A stretch of 10,526 bases of DNA from an uncultured Eubacteriales bacterium (GTDB taxonomy: Bacteria > Bacillota > Clostridia > Peptostreptococcales > Anaerovoracaceae). The notes under the pieces are model-generated. The model ran no database searches, was not told the origin of the DNA, and worked only from the letters and a program-made list of their open reading frames with translations. The DNA is taken from assembly GCA_902797345.1 (NCBI GenBank), contig CADBSL010000064.1, positions 1 to 10,526 on the forward strand, read 5' to 3'. The translations under genes were made by a program, and so were the position numbers. Shown piece by piece: positions 1 to 7,230 of this stretch (within the stretch, counting starts at the first letter, position 1; every line of letters starts with the position of its first letter).

Positions 1-20
1 ATTGAAAAACAATAAAAAAC

Positions 21-49
21 TTGAGTATGGTTAATTTTTGTTGTATAAT
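21..49 (+). promoter_or_regulatory. Vegetative (sigma-A type) promoter of spoVG
   Basis: TTGAGT at 21-26 and a perfect TATAAT at 44-49 are separated by 17 bp, the ideal spacing. The region around them is AT-rich, and the spoVG start lies 65 bp downstream of the -10 box. In B. subtilis spoVG is famous for a sigma-H promoter; what is visible here is a housekeeping-type promoter. This is read from consensus only. Confidence 0.8.
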
Positions 50-114
50 CATGCTAACGTGGGAACGTGTAAAATAAACACTCTCCCAAATTCAGCGCAA
101 AGGATGGTGAACCC

Positions 115-399
115 ATGCAGATCACAGATGTGAGAGTCCGTAAAGTCAACGATGAAGGAAAGATGAAAGCCATCGCATCCGTCACATTTGACGATGAATT
201 CGTCGTACATGATATCAAAATCATCTCCGGACAGAACGGATTATTTATTGCCATGCCGAGCAGAAAGATGGGAGAAGGGGATTTTAGAGATATCGCTCAC
301 CCATTACTGTCGGAAACCAGGAATAAGATCAAAGACGCGATTTTCGCTGAGTACGAAAAAGTATTGGCGGAAAAACAGGAAAACGCTGATGCAGAATAA
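115..399 (+). CDS. spoVG: Septation/regulatory protein SpoVG
   Basis: This encodes a 94-residue protein of the usual SpoVG length. The N-terminus (MQITDVRVRKV), the central segment around residues 22-50 (SVTFDDEFVVHDIKI, then NGLFIAMPSRK) and the helix rich in charged residues after HPL are the family's conserved core. Members are small nucleic-acid-binding proteins (DNA and RNA) that affect septation, sporulation, capsule and virulence genes in Bacillota; the target here cannot be read from sequence. The start is an ATG preceded by AAGGATGGTGA at 100-110. The gene stands alone between its own promoter and a terminator, and lies just upstream of glmU as in Bacillus. It is more AT-rich than the glmU-mfd genes that follow. 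Confidence 0.96.
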   Translation: MQITDVRVRKVNDEGKMKAIASVTFDDEFVVHDIKIISGQNGLFIAMPSRKMGEGDFRDIAHPLLSETRNKIKDAIFAEYEKVLAEKQENADAE

Positions 400-430
400 G
401 GAATGACGATTTAAATTAAAGCAGTTTATG

Positions 431-463
431 GAGAATCTTTTGGCAGGAAGGTTCTCTTTTTTT
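431..463 (+). terminator. Intrinsic terminator after spoVG
   Basis: GAGAATC at 431-437 pairs with GGTTCTC at 450-456 (one G-U pair). The helix can continue through TTTT/GGAA with G-U pairs around a GGCA loop at 442-445. Seven T residues follow at 457-463. The hairpin lies about 30 nt beyond the spoVG stop and before the glmU promoter, so it should separate the two units. Confidence 0.8.
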
Positions 464-474
464 GTCTTTATACC

Positions 475-503
475 TTTATGAGGAGAAACAAACATGATAT
501 ACT
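475..503 (+). promoter_or_regulatory. Extended -10 promoter of the glmU-prs-pth-mfd operon
   Basis: TATACT at 498-503 is preceded by TGA at 495-497, which makes an extended -10 element. A weak -35 candidate (TTTATG, 475-480) lies 17 bp upstream. The position, between the spoVG terminator and the glmU ribosome binding site, fits. A transcript starting near 510 would have a leader of only about 20 nt. Confidence 0.6.
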
Positions 504-528
504 GAAATGAGTGAGAGGAGGAACCGAA

Positions 529-1920
529 ATGAGGAAAACTGCTCTGATCCTGGCTGCGGGCCAGGGGACCAGAATGAAATCGAAAACTCCGAAAGTGCTG
601 CACAAAGTCTGCGGGAAGGAAATGCTTGCCTGCGTGATCGATGCGGCCGGCGGAGCGGGAATAGACGAAAGCATCGTGGTCATCGGCCACGGCGCCGGAC
701 AGGTCCGGGAACACTTTGAGGACGCCGGCGTGAGATTCGCGGTACAGGAACACCAACTGGGCACCGGTCACGCGGTGATGGTCGCTCAGGACCTGCTGCC
801 GGAGGAGGGTCTGGTACTGGTGCTGTGCGGGGACACGCCGCTGATCACGGCGGAGACCCTGGAGCGGCTCATTGCCTTCCACGAAAGAGAGAAAAACGGG
901 GTCACCGTACTGACGGCCCGGATGGAGGATCCCTTCGGCTATGGACGGATCGTCCGGGGCGAAGCAGGCGGACTTCGAAAGATCGTGGAAGAGAAGGATG
1001 CGGACCCGGAAACAAAGGAGATCGACGAGATCAACTCGGGCATGTACTGCTTCGAGGCGGGCTTTTTGAAGAAGAGCCTGTCAAAGCTGACCAATGACAA
1101 TGCCCAGCAGGAATACTATATCACCCAGCTCATCGAGATCGCCCTGGCGGAAGGAGTGAAGGCCGGCGCCTTCCTCATTCCCAACAACGAGGAGATCATG
1201 GGCGTGAACAACCGGGTGCAGCTCTCCGAGGCGGAAGCCCTGATGCGGGAGCGGATCAACCGGTATCACATGCTGGAAGGGGTCACCTTCGTGGACCCGA
1301 AGACTGCTTTTATCGACGCGGGCGTGAAGATCGGCCGGGATACCCGGATCGGCCCCGGCGTCATTTTGAGAGGGAAGACCGTGATTGGAGAAGACTGCGA
1401 GATCGGGCACAATTGCCGGATCGAGGACAGCGTGATCGGGAATAACGTCACGATCCAGAGTTCCACGATCCTGGAGAGCACTGTGGGGGACGAAACGACC
1501 ATCGGTCCCTGCGCATACCTGAGACCTCACGCCCACCTGGGCCGGAAGGTCAAGATCGGAGACTTTGTGGAAGTCAAGAACGCCAATATCGGCGACGGAT
1601 CCAAGGCCTCCCACCTGGCTTACATCGGCGATGCGGATGTGGGCCGGGATGTCAATATCGGCTGCGGCGTAGTTTTTGTAAACTACGATGGTATCAATAA
1701 ATTCAGATCTGTTGTGGAGGATGATGCGTTTATCGGCAGCAATTCCAACCTCATCGCTCCGGTCCATGTGGAACAGCAGGGCTATATCGCTGCGGGCACG
1801 ACCGTCAGCCGGGACGTTCCGGAAGGATCCCTGGTGGTAGGACGGCCCAAGGAACGGGTGATTCCCACCTGGGGCGCCCGAAAGTACAATCAGAAGAAGG
1901 AGAAGAAAAATGCAAAGTAG
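529..1920 (+). CDS. glmU: Bifunctional GlmU: GlcNAc-1-P uridyltransferase / glucosamine-1-P acetyltransferase
   Basis: GlmU acetylates glucosamine-1-phosphate with acetyl-CoA and then couples it to UTP to give UDP-GlcNAc, the cytosolic precursor of peptidoglycan and other envelope polymers. The N-terminal half is a nucleotidyltransferase with LAAGQGTRMKSK at residues 8-19, then QLGTGHAVM, CGDTPLIT, GYGRIVR and EINSGMYCF. The C-terminal half is a left-handed beta helix built from hexapeptide repeats (IG.DT.IGPG, IGNNVTI and others). It carries the acetyltransferase site: the YLRP arginine, KASHLAYIG with the likely catalytic His362, and VNYDG. I chose ATG 529 because GAGAGGAGG (513-521) sits 7 nt upstream; an in-frame GTG at 511 would add six residues but would lie upstream of that site. 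The product is 463 residues, normal for the family. The lysine-rich C-terminal tail overlaps the prs start by 11 nt. Confidence 0.97.
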   Translation: MRKTALILAAGQGTRMKSKTPKVLHKVCGKEMLACVIDAAGGAGIDESIVVIGHGAGQVREHFEDAGVRFAVQEHQLGTGHAVMVAQDLLPEEGLVLVLCGDTPLITAETLERLIAFHEREKNGVTVLTARMEDPFGYGRIVRGEAGGLRKIVEEKDADPETKEIDEINSGMYCFEAGFLKKSLSKLTNDNAQQEYYITQLIEIALAEGVKAGAFLIPNNEEIMGVNNRVQLSEAEALMRERINRYHMLEGVTFVDPKTAFIDAGVKIGRDTRIGPGVILRGKTVIGEDCEIGHNCRIEDSVIGNNVTIQSSTILESTVGDETTIGPCAYLRPHAHLGRKVKIGDFVEVKNANIGDGSKASHLAYIGDADVGRDVNIGCGVVFVNYDGINKFRSVVEDDAFIGSNSNLIAPVHVEQQGYIAAGTTVSRDVPEGSLVVGRPKERVIPTWGARKYNQKKEKKNAK

Positions 1921-2869
1921 CAGCAGACACGTTAACGAATTCAAACTTTTTGCGGGTAACTCCAATCAGGAACTGGCTGTTGAGATCGCCAAACTGATGG
2001 GTCAGGACCTGGGAGATGCCGTGATCTCCACCTTCAGCGACGGGGAAATCTCCGTCTCCATCAACGAGACCGTCCGGGGACGTGAGATCTTCGTGATCCA
2101 GTCCACCTGCGACCCGGTCAACAACAACCTGATGGAACTGCTGATCACCATCGACGCTTTAAAGAGAGCCTCTGCCGGACGGATCAACGCGGTGATCCCA
2201 TATTACGGATACGCCCGTCAGGACCGGAAAGCCAAAGCCAGAGATCCAATCACCGCGAAACTGGTGGCCGACCTTTTGGTCAGCGCCGGTGCCAACAGAG
2301 TGATCACCATGGACCTGCATGCAGCGCAGATCCAGGGCTATTTCAACATCCCGGTGGACCACCTTCTGGGTGTGCCCATCCTCACGAAATATTTCATGAA
2401 CCTGAACCTGGAAGATGCAGTGGTCGTATCTCCGGACCTGGGCAGCGTGACCCGGGCCAGATCCATGGCGGAGCCGATGAATGTGCCCATCGCCATCGTC
2501 GACAAGAGAAGACCCCGTCCGAACGTTTCCGAGATCATGAACATCATCGGTGACATCGAAGATAAAAACGTGATCCTGCTGGACGACATGATCGACACCG
2601 CCGGCACCATCACCAACGCCGCCAATGCCATGAAGGAAATGGGCGCCAAGAAGGTCTATGCCTGTGCGACCCACGGCGTGCTCTCCGGCAAGGCCATCGA
2701 ACGGATCGAAGCCTCTGCCATCAGCGAATTGGTGCTCCTGAACACCATTTCCCTGCCGGAGGAAAAGAGACTGCCGAAGATCAAGACCCTGTCCGCTGCG
2801 CCTCTGTTCGCGGAAGCCATGATGAAGATCTTCTCCAATGACTCCGTCAGCGAGCTGTTCCGGGTATAG
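1910..2869 (+). CDS. prs: Ribose-phosphate pyrophosphokinase (PRPP synthetase)
   Basis: Prs transfers pyrophosphate from ATP to ribose-5-phosphate, making PRPP for purine, pyrimidine, histidine, tryptophan and NAD synthesis. The 319-residue length is typical of class I enzymes. Visible motifs are FAGNSNQELA near the N-terminus, FSDGEISVSI, the PYYGYARQDRK ATP-binding segment, ITMDLHAAQIQGYF with the metal-binding histidine, VVSPDLGSVTRAR (many relatives have DHGGV here) and the PRPP-binding loop DDMIDTAGT. The start ATG overlaps the end of glmU by 11 nt, and AAGGAG (1897-1902) lies 7 nt upstream, so the two genes are probably translationally coupled. In B. subtilis prs also follows glmU, but there ctc comes next; here pth follows directly. 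Confidence 0.97.
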   Translation: MQSSSRHVNEFKLFAGNSNQELAVEIAKLMGQDLGDAVISTFSDGEISVSINETVRGREIFVIQSTCDPVNNNLMELLITIDALKRASAGRINAVIPYYGYARQDRKAKARDPITAKLVADLLVSAGANRVITMDLHAAQIQGYFNIPVDHLLGVPILTKYFMNLNLEDAVVVSPDLGSVTRARSMAEPMNVPIAIVDKRRPRPNVSEIMNIIGDIEDKNVILLDDMIDTAGTITNAANAMKEMGAKKVYACATHGVLSGKAIERIEASAISELVLLNTISLPEEKRLPKIKTLSAAPLFAEAMMKIFSNDSVSELFRV

Positions 2870-2878
2870 GAAAAGACC

Positions 2879-3541
2879 ATGCTGGTGATCGCAGGCCTGG
2901 GGAATCCGGGCAGGAAATACGAGAACACAAAGCATAATATGGGTTTTCTGGTGCTGGATGCCTTTGCGGAAAAGAACGACATCAAGATCCGGAAGATCAA
3001 ACATAAAGCACTGATCGGCGAGGGGATCATCGCGGGACAGAAGGTCCTGCTGGTGAAGCCCCAGACCTACATGAACCTTAGCGGGGAAAGCCTGCGGGAG
3101 GTAGTGCAGTATTACGATATCGAGCCGGAGGAGCTGATGGTGGTCTACGACGACGTGGACATCCCCATGGGCTCCATCCGCCTGCGTAAAAAAGGCAGCG
3201 CCGGCTCCCATAACGGAATGAAATCCATCATCTACCAGCTGCAGTTCGACGATTTTCCCAGACTGCGGATGGGGATCGGCACGGAGAAGAAGGGCGATAT
3301 GATCGACTTCGTGCTGACGGGTTTCTCCAAAGAAGAGGCCGGAAAGATCCGGGAAGCCGTGGGCACCGCTGTGTCCGCGCTGGAGTGCTGGATCGAGAGA
3401 GGCGTCGACATCGCCATGAACGAATACAATCCAAAGAAGCCGAAAAAACCGAAGAAGCCCAGGGAGGCGGAACCGGAGACGGCGGGTGACGGGAATGAAG
3501 GAACGATTTCAGAGAATCAGACAGACCGCACAACTGAATAA
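2879..3541 (+). CDS. pth: Peptidyl-tRNA hydrolase with a Lys/Pro-rich C-terminal tail
   Basis: Pth cleaves the ester bond of peptidyl-tRNA released from stalled ribosomes, recycling tRNA. The family motifs are clear: IAGLGNPGRKYENTKHNMGF at the N-terminus with the catalytic His19, KPQTYMNLSG, YDDVDIPMGSIRLR and GSAGSHNGMKSI. Typical proteins end near residue 185-190. Here the core reaches MNEYN at residues 180-184 and is followed by about 36 further residues: three tandem PKK units (185-193), then an acidic, Gly/Thr-rich stretch. The start lies 9 nt after the prs stop with only a weak AGGA-type site, which suggests coupling to prs. The last 56 nt overlap the mfd reading frame, and that overlap is exactly where the unusual tail is encoded. 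Confidence 0.96.
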   Translation: MLVIAGLGNPGRKYENTKHNMGFLVLDAFAEKNDIKIRKIKHKALIGEGIIAGQKVLLVKPQTYMNLSGESLREVVQYYDIEPEELMVVYDDVDIPMGSIRLRKKGSAGSHNGMKSIIYQLQFDDFPRLRMGIGTEKKGDMIDFVLTGFSKEEAGKIREAVGTAVSALECWIERGVDIAMNEYNPKKPKKPKKPREAEPETAGDGNEGTISENQTDRTTE

Positions 3542-6500
3542 AGGATTGATCAAGATACCGGGGCTTTCGGAGGGACGAACAGCCCCGCTTCTTTCTGTTA
3601 TCGCACAGGAACGAAAAGGACCGGTATTGATCCTGACATCCTCCCAGGCCCGGGCGAAGCGGCTGACGGAGGACCTCTCTTTCTTTTTGGGAGAAAATAC
3701 CCGGCTGCTGCTGGCACCGGAGGAGGAAAGGGTCTTCCTGAACTACGATGCCAGGAGCCGTACTTATCTGGAGGAGAGCCTGCGGACGTTGGTGAGCCTG
3801 GCGGGGGGAGAGCCCTGCGTAGTGGTGGCCTCGGTCCACTCGGCCCTGCGGAAGCAGATGCCGAAGGAAGCTTTTCTGGCGGAGGTTTTCGACCTGGAGA
3901 CGGAAGGGATCTATGACCTGGAGGAGCTGCGGAAACGGCTCCATCTGTTAGGGTATGAGCGCAGTCCCGCCATCGAATCCCGGGGTCAGTACAGCCTTCG
4001 GGGAGATATCCTGGACATCTTCCCCTATGACCGGGACTACCCGGTCCGGGCGGAATTCTTTGACGATACGGTGGATTCCCTGCGGGAATTCGACCCGGAG
4101 ACCCAGCGGTCCCGGCGGACCCTGGAGTCGGCCCGGATCTGGCCCGCGAGACAGCTCCTGTATTCCGACGAACGGGGCGAAGAAGTGGCCCGGGAGATCA
4201 GGGAAAAAGCCGAAGTCCAGGCCGCAGAGCTGGAGCCCGGAGCGGCGGAAAAGCTTCGGGAACGGGTGGGGCTTTTAGCAGAGCACATCCACACCGGCAG
4301 CAATCCCCAGGGGCTGGCCCGGTACCTGCCCTGGTTCTACCGGGATTGTGTGACCCTGGAAGGGTATCTGGCGGAGGAAGGCGTTCTCATCATCGAAGAC
4401 TACGACCGGTGCCGGGAGAACGTGATCCTTCGGGAGAAGGAACGGCAGGAGGACTTTGTGCAGCTCCTGCAAAAGGGGGATGCCCTGCCGGAGGACTTTG
4501 CCTTCTTTCGGCGCCAGGAAGACCTGGTCCGGATGGTCCGGGAGCCGGAGCACCTGACCTTTGTCTGTACGGCGTTCTCCGGAAAGATCAAGGACCTGGG
4601 GACCCAGGCGGAGACCGTGGAAGTCCGAAGCCGGGCCGTGCCGGTCTATGCCAGCCGGATGGAGATGTTCCTGGAGGATGTCCGGAGCCTGAAGAAAAAG
4701 GGATACGAGGTGAACCTGGTGTGCTCCTCCCGGGAGCGCCGGGAAAACCTGAGGGATTACCTGACCCGGAACGATGTCTATCCGGATCATATCCTGGAGG
4801 GCGACCTGTCCGCCGGCAGCGAGTTCCCCGACGAGAAGATCGTCTGGATCTCCGACGCGGACGTGTTCGAAAAGGCCCGCCCCCGGAAACGAAAGAAAAC
4901 GAAGAAGAAAAACGCAGAGCCCATCAAATCCTTTGTGGACATCCGGCAGGGGGACTACGTGGTCCACGAGAACCACGGCATCGGAAAATTCCTGGAGATC
5001 CGCCAGCTGGAAGTGGAGGGGATCAAACGGGATTATCTGATGATCCAGTACGCCGGCAAGGACGTACTCTACGTCCCGGTGGATCAGATGGACAGCGTAC
5101 AGAAATACATCGGTGGAGACGGCGTCACCGTCCGGGTCAGCAAACTGTCCGGATCCGAGTGGAAGAAAGCGAAACAGAACGTCCGGGCTTCCATCGAAAA
5201 AATGGCCCGGGAGATCCTGGAGCTGACGGCCCAGCGGCGGTCCATCGCCGGCTTCGCCTTCTCCGAGGATTCCCTGTGGCAGAAGGAATTTGAGGATTCC
5301 TTCCCCTATGTGGAGACCGACGACCAGCTCCGGAGCATCGAAGAAGTCAAACAGGACATGCAAAAGCCCTTCCCCATGGAGCGGCTGCTCTGCGGGGACG
5401 TGGGATACGGAAAGACGGAAGTGGCGGCCCGTGCGGTCTTCAAGTGCATCGCCGACGGAAAGCAGGCGGCGATCCTGGTGCCTACCACGATCCTGGCCAA
5501 CCAGCATTACCATACCTTTAAAGAGCGGTTGGAGAACTTCCCCTTCAATGTGGAGATGCTCAGCCGGTTCCGGACGCGGGGACAGCAGGAAGAGATCGTA
5601 AAGAAGCTGGCCCAGGGCGGGATCGATGTGATCATCGGCACCCACCGGCTGCTGTCCAAAGACATCGCCTTCAAGGACCTGGGGCTTTTGATCATCGACG
5701 AAGAACAGCGTTTCGGGGTCCGGCACAAGGAAGCCATCAAAATGATGCGGAAGAACGTGGACGTGCTGACCCTTTCCGCCACCCCGATTCCCCGGACTCT
5801 GCATCTGTCCCTGACGGGAGCCCGGGACATGAGCACCATCGAGGAACCGCCGGAAGAACGGTATCCGGTGCAGACCTATGTGATGGAAGAGGATGAGGAC
5901 ATCATCCAGAGCGCTCTGAGGAGTGAACTGGACCGGGGCGGACAGAGCTTCGTGGTCTATAACCGGGTAAAGGACATCCGAAAAGTGGAGGCGAAGATCC
6001 GGGAACTGGTGCCGGAGGCCCGGGTAGCCGTGGGCCACGGAAAGATGAGCGAGGAGACCCTGGAGAATGTCATCATCGACTTCGCGGAGCAGCGGACGGA
6101 CATTTTAGTCTGCACCACCATCATCGAGACCGGCATCGACATGCCCAATGCCAATACGATGATCGTGCTGGACGCGGACCGCTTTGGGTTGTCCCAGCTG
6201 TACCAGCTTCGGGGACGGGTGGGCCGGTCCACCCGGATCGCCTATGCCTACCTCATGTATCGGAAGAACAAGACGCTGACGGAGGTATCGGAAAAACGAC
6301 TGTCGGCCATCCGGGACTTCACAGAGCTGGGCTCCGGCTTCAAGATCGCCATGCGGGATCTGGAGCTTCGGGGGGCCGGGAACCTGCTGGGCACGGAGCA
6401 GAGCGGGCACATGGTCACTGTGGGCTACGAGCTTTACTGCAAGATGTTGGACGAGACCCTTCGGACTCTGCAGGGAGAGCCCCTGCCGGAGGAATCGGAA

Positions 6501-6941
6501 GAGGTCTCCATCGAACTCAACATCAGCGCCTACCTGCCGGAGGAATACATCTCCGACGAGACCCAGCGGATCGAGATGTATCAGAAAATCGCGGCGGTCC
6601 AGTCGGAAGAGGACCGTTCGGAAGTGCTGGACGAACTCATTGACCGGTTCGGGGATCCGCCCCAGTCGGCGGAAAACCTGATCTATGTGGCGATGATCAA
6701 ATCCGCCGCCCGAAAACTCCGCGTCGAACGGATCTCCGATCAGGGGAACACGGTGACGGTCCATTTCCCGGATCAAAACAGCCTCACCCCTTCGATCATC
6801 GGCGGCGCTGTCCGGAATCTGGGGGACCGGGTCAGCTTCCAGGCCGGCCGCAAACCCACCGTGCGGTACAAAGTCGAAAAAATGCGCCAGAAACCGGAAG
6901 AGACATTGACGCTTTTGGAGAGTATGAGAGCGGGGAGCTAG
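3486..6941 (+). CDS. mfd: Transcription-repair coupling factor Mfd
   Basis: Mfd is an ATP-driven translocase that pushes RNA polymerase stalled at DNA lesions and recruits UvrA. The 1151-residue protein has the full domain order. A UvrB-like N-terminal module includes GQYSLRGDILDIFP at 167-180. A basic linker runs around 463-475. The RNA polymerase-interacting domain begins near DYVVHENHG (490 on). The helicase core has Walker A GYGKT (640-644), DEEQ (738-741), LSATPIPRTLHLSL, and QLYQLRGRVGR (904-914). The C-terminal TRCF domain lies around 1010-1100 (ELNISAYLPEEYI). The start is uncertain: GTG 3486 has GGAG 7 nt upstream, while ATG 3495 in the same frame has GGTGA 5 nt upstream; the choice changes only three residues. 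Translation starts inside pth, so the two are probably coupled. Confidence 0.96.
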   Translation: MTGMKERFQRIRQTAQLNKGLIKIPGLSEGRTAPLLSVIAQERKGPVLILTSSQARAKRLTEDLSFFLGENTRLLLAPEEERVFLNYDARSRTYLEESLRTLVSLAGGEPCVVVASVHSALRKQMPKEAFLAEVFDLETEGIYDLEELRKRLHLLGYERSPAIESRGQYSLRGDILDIFPYDRDYPVRAEFFDDTVDSLREFDPETQRSRRTLESARIWPARQLLYSDERGEEVAREIREKAEVQAAELEPGAAEKLRERVGLLAEHIHTGSNPQGLARYLPWFYRDCVTLEGYLAEEGVLIIEDYDRCRENVILREKERQEDFVQLLQKGDALPEDFAFFRRQEDLVRMVREPEHLTFVCTAFSGKIKDLGTQAETVEVRSRAVPVYASRMEMFLEDVRSLKKKGYEVNLVCSSRERRENLRDYLTRNDVYPDHILEGDLSAGSEFPDEKIVWISDADVFEKARPRKRKKTKKKNAEPIKSFVDIRQGDYVVHENHGIGKFLEIRQLEVEGIKRDYLMIQYAGKDVLYVPVDQMDSVQKYIGGDGVTVRVSKLSGSEWKKAKQNVRASIEKMAREILELTAQRRSIAGFAFSEDSLWQKEFEDSFPYVETDDQLRSIEEVKQDMQKPFPMERLLCGDVGYGKTEVAARAVFKCIADGKQAAILVPTTILANQHYHTFKERLENFPFNVEMLSRFRTRGQQEEIVKKLAQGGIDVIIGTHRLLSKDIAFKDLGLLIIDEEQRFGVRHKEAIKMMRKNVDVLTLSATPIPRTLHLSLTGARDMSTIEEPPEERYPVQTYVMEEDEDIIQSALRSELDRGGQSFVVYNRVKDIRKVEAKIRELVPEARVAVGHGKMSEETLENVIIDFAEQRTDILVCTTIIETGIDMPNANTMIVLDADRFGLSQLYQLRGRVGRSTRIAYAYLMYRKNKTLTEVSEKRLSAIRDFTELGSGFKIAMRDLELRGAGNLLGTEQSGHMVTVGYELYCKMLDETLRTLQGEPLPEESEEVSIELNISAYLPEEYISDETQRIEMYQKIAAVQSEEDRSEVLDELIDRFGDPPQSAENLIYVAMIKSAARKLRVERISDQGNTVTVHFPDQNSLTPSIIGGAVRNLGDRVSFQAGRKPTVRYKVEKMRQKPEETLTLLESMRAGS

Positions 6942-6953
6942 GAGCAAAAAGAA

Positions 6954-7125
6954 GAGGGCTGCCAAGGGTGAAGGACGAATCCCCACAGGGGCATTCTCGA
7001 ATGCGGGTCCACGGCGATTGGCGAGCTCCATGGGAGCGAAGACAGAGCCGATGTACCCCTGCATGAGAGCCATGAGCGAGAGCGTCCCCGAGGGGATTAC
7101 GTCCGCAACCCCTGCAGCCCGGAGT
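6954..7125 (+). repeat. Structured intergenic repeat, copy 1 (full length)
   Basis: The element begins 12 nt after the mfd stop and is non-coding. GGGCTGC at 6956-6962 pairs perfectly with GCAGCCC at 7114-7120. AGGG (6965-6968) can pair with CCCT (7110-7113). A second helix joins GGACG-AATCCCC (6973-6984) to GGGGATT-A-CGTCC (7092-7104), 12 bp with one bulged A. Further in, GGGG (6988-6991) can pair with CCCC (7086-7089), and local hairpins are GCATT/AATGC (6991-7004), GGGT/ACCC and CGGC/GCCG around 7005-7058, and GCTCC/GGAGC (7025-7037). It shares AGAGGGCTGCC with copies 2 and 3, and a 17-nt 3' end (7109-7125) with copy 2. There is no T-tract, so it is not an ordinary terminator. Whether it acts as RNA or DNA is unknown. 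Confidence 0.82.
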
Positions 7126-7134
7126 ACGAATTTG

Positions 7135-7170
7135 AATCTCCAATCTCCAATCTTACATCTTCCATCTTGC
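7135..7170 (+). repeat. Short degenerate tandem array of about 7 nt units
   Basis: Five consecutive units can be read: AATCTCC, AATCTCC, AATCTTAC, ATCTTCC, ATCTTGC. The array lies between repeat copy 1 and the -10 box of the next promoter, overlapping where a -35 element would be. It may be replication slippage in unconstrained DNA. Confidence 0.55.
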
Positions 7171-7179
7171 GAAAGAGTG

Positions 7180-7188
7180 TGATATAAT
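7180..7188 (+). promoter_or_regulatory. Extended -10 promoter of the flippase-mazG unit
   Basis: TGATATAAT is a perfect extended -10 (TGn plus TATAAT at 7183-7188). No good -35 is present at 16-18 bp; TTGCGA at 7167-7172 is only 10 bp away, too close. The flippase start codon is 43 nt downstream of the -10 box. Extended -10 elements can work without a -35. Confidence 0.6.
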
Positions 7189-7230
7189 AACTCTTCGGTT
7201 AAGATACAGACAGGGAAAGAGGATAAACAA

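Noticed and set aside
511..528. GTG 511 as the glmU start
   Set aside because: It lies upstream of the strong GAGAGGAGG site at 513-521, which is correctly spaced for ATG 529, and it adds residues before the conserved N-terminus.
4275..6038. Long minus-strand open frame opposite mfd
   Set aside because: It is the mirror of a strongly conserved mfd coding frame in GC-rich DNA. The translation has no recognisable domain and is full of His/Asp/Gln/Leu runs typical of antisense shadows.
6956..7120. Repeat copies as remnants of an insertion sequence or group II intron
   Set aside because: No transposase or reverse-transcriptase fragment is present in any frame, no clear target-site duplication flanks either full copy, and no intron GUGYG start or domain V was found. 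A non-autonomous element remains possible.
6954..7125. Repeat copy 1 as a tRNA, T-box, c-di-GMP or other standard riboswitch
   Set aside because: No T-box GGTGG/AGGGTGGNACCGCG core, no cloverleaf or CCA-type acceptor layout and no riboswitch motif I know could be read in it.
7167..7188. TTGCGA (7167) and TATAAT (7183) as a classic -35/-10 pair
   Set aside because: The spacer is only 10 bp; the -10 is better read as an extended element without a -35.
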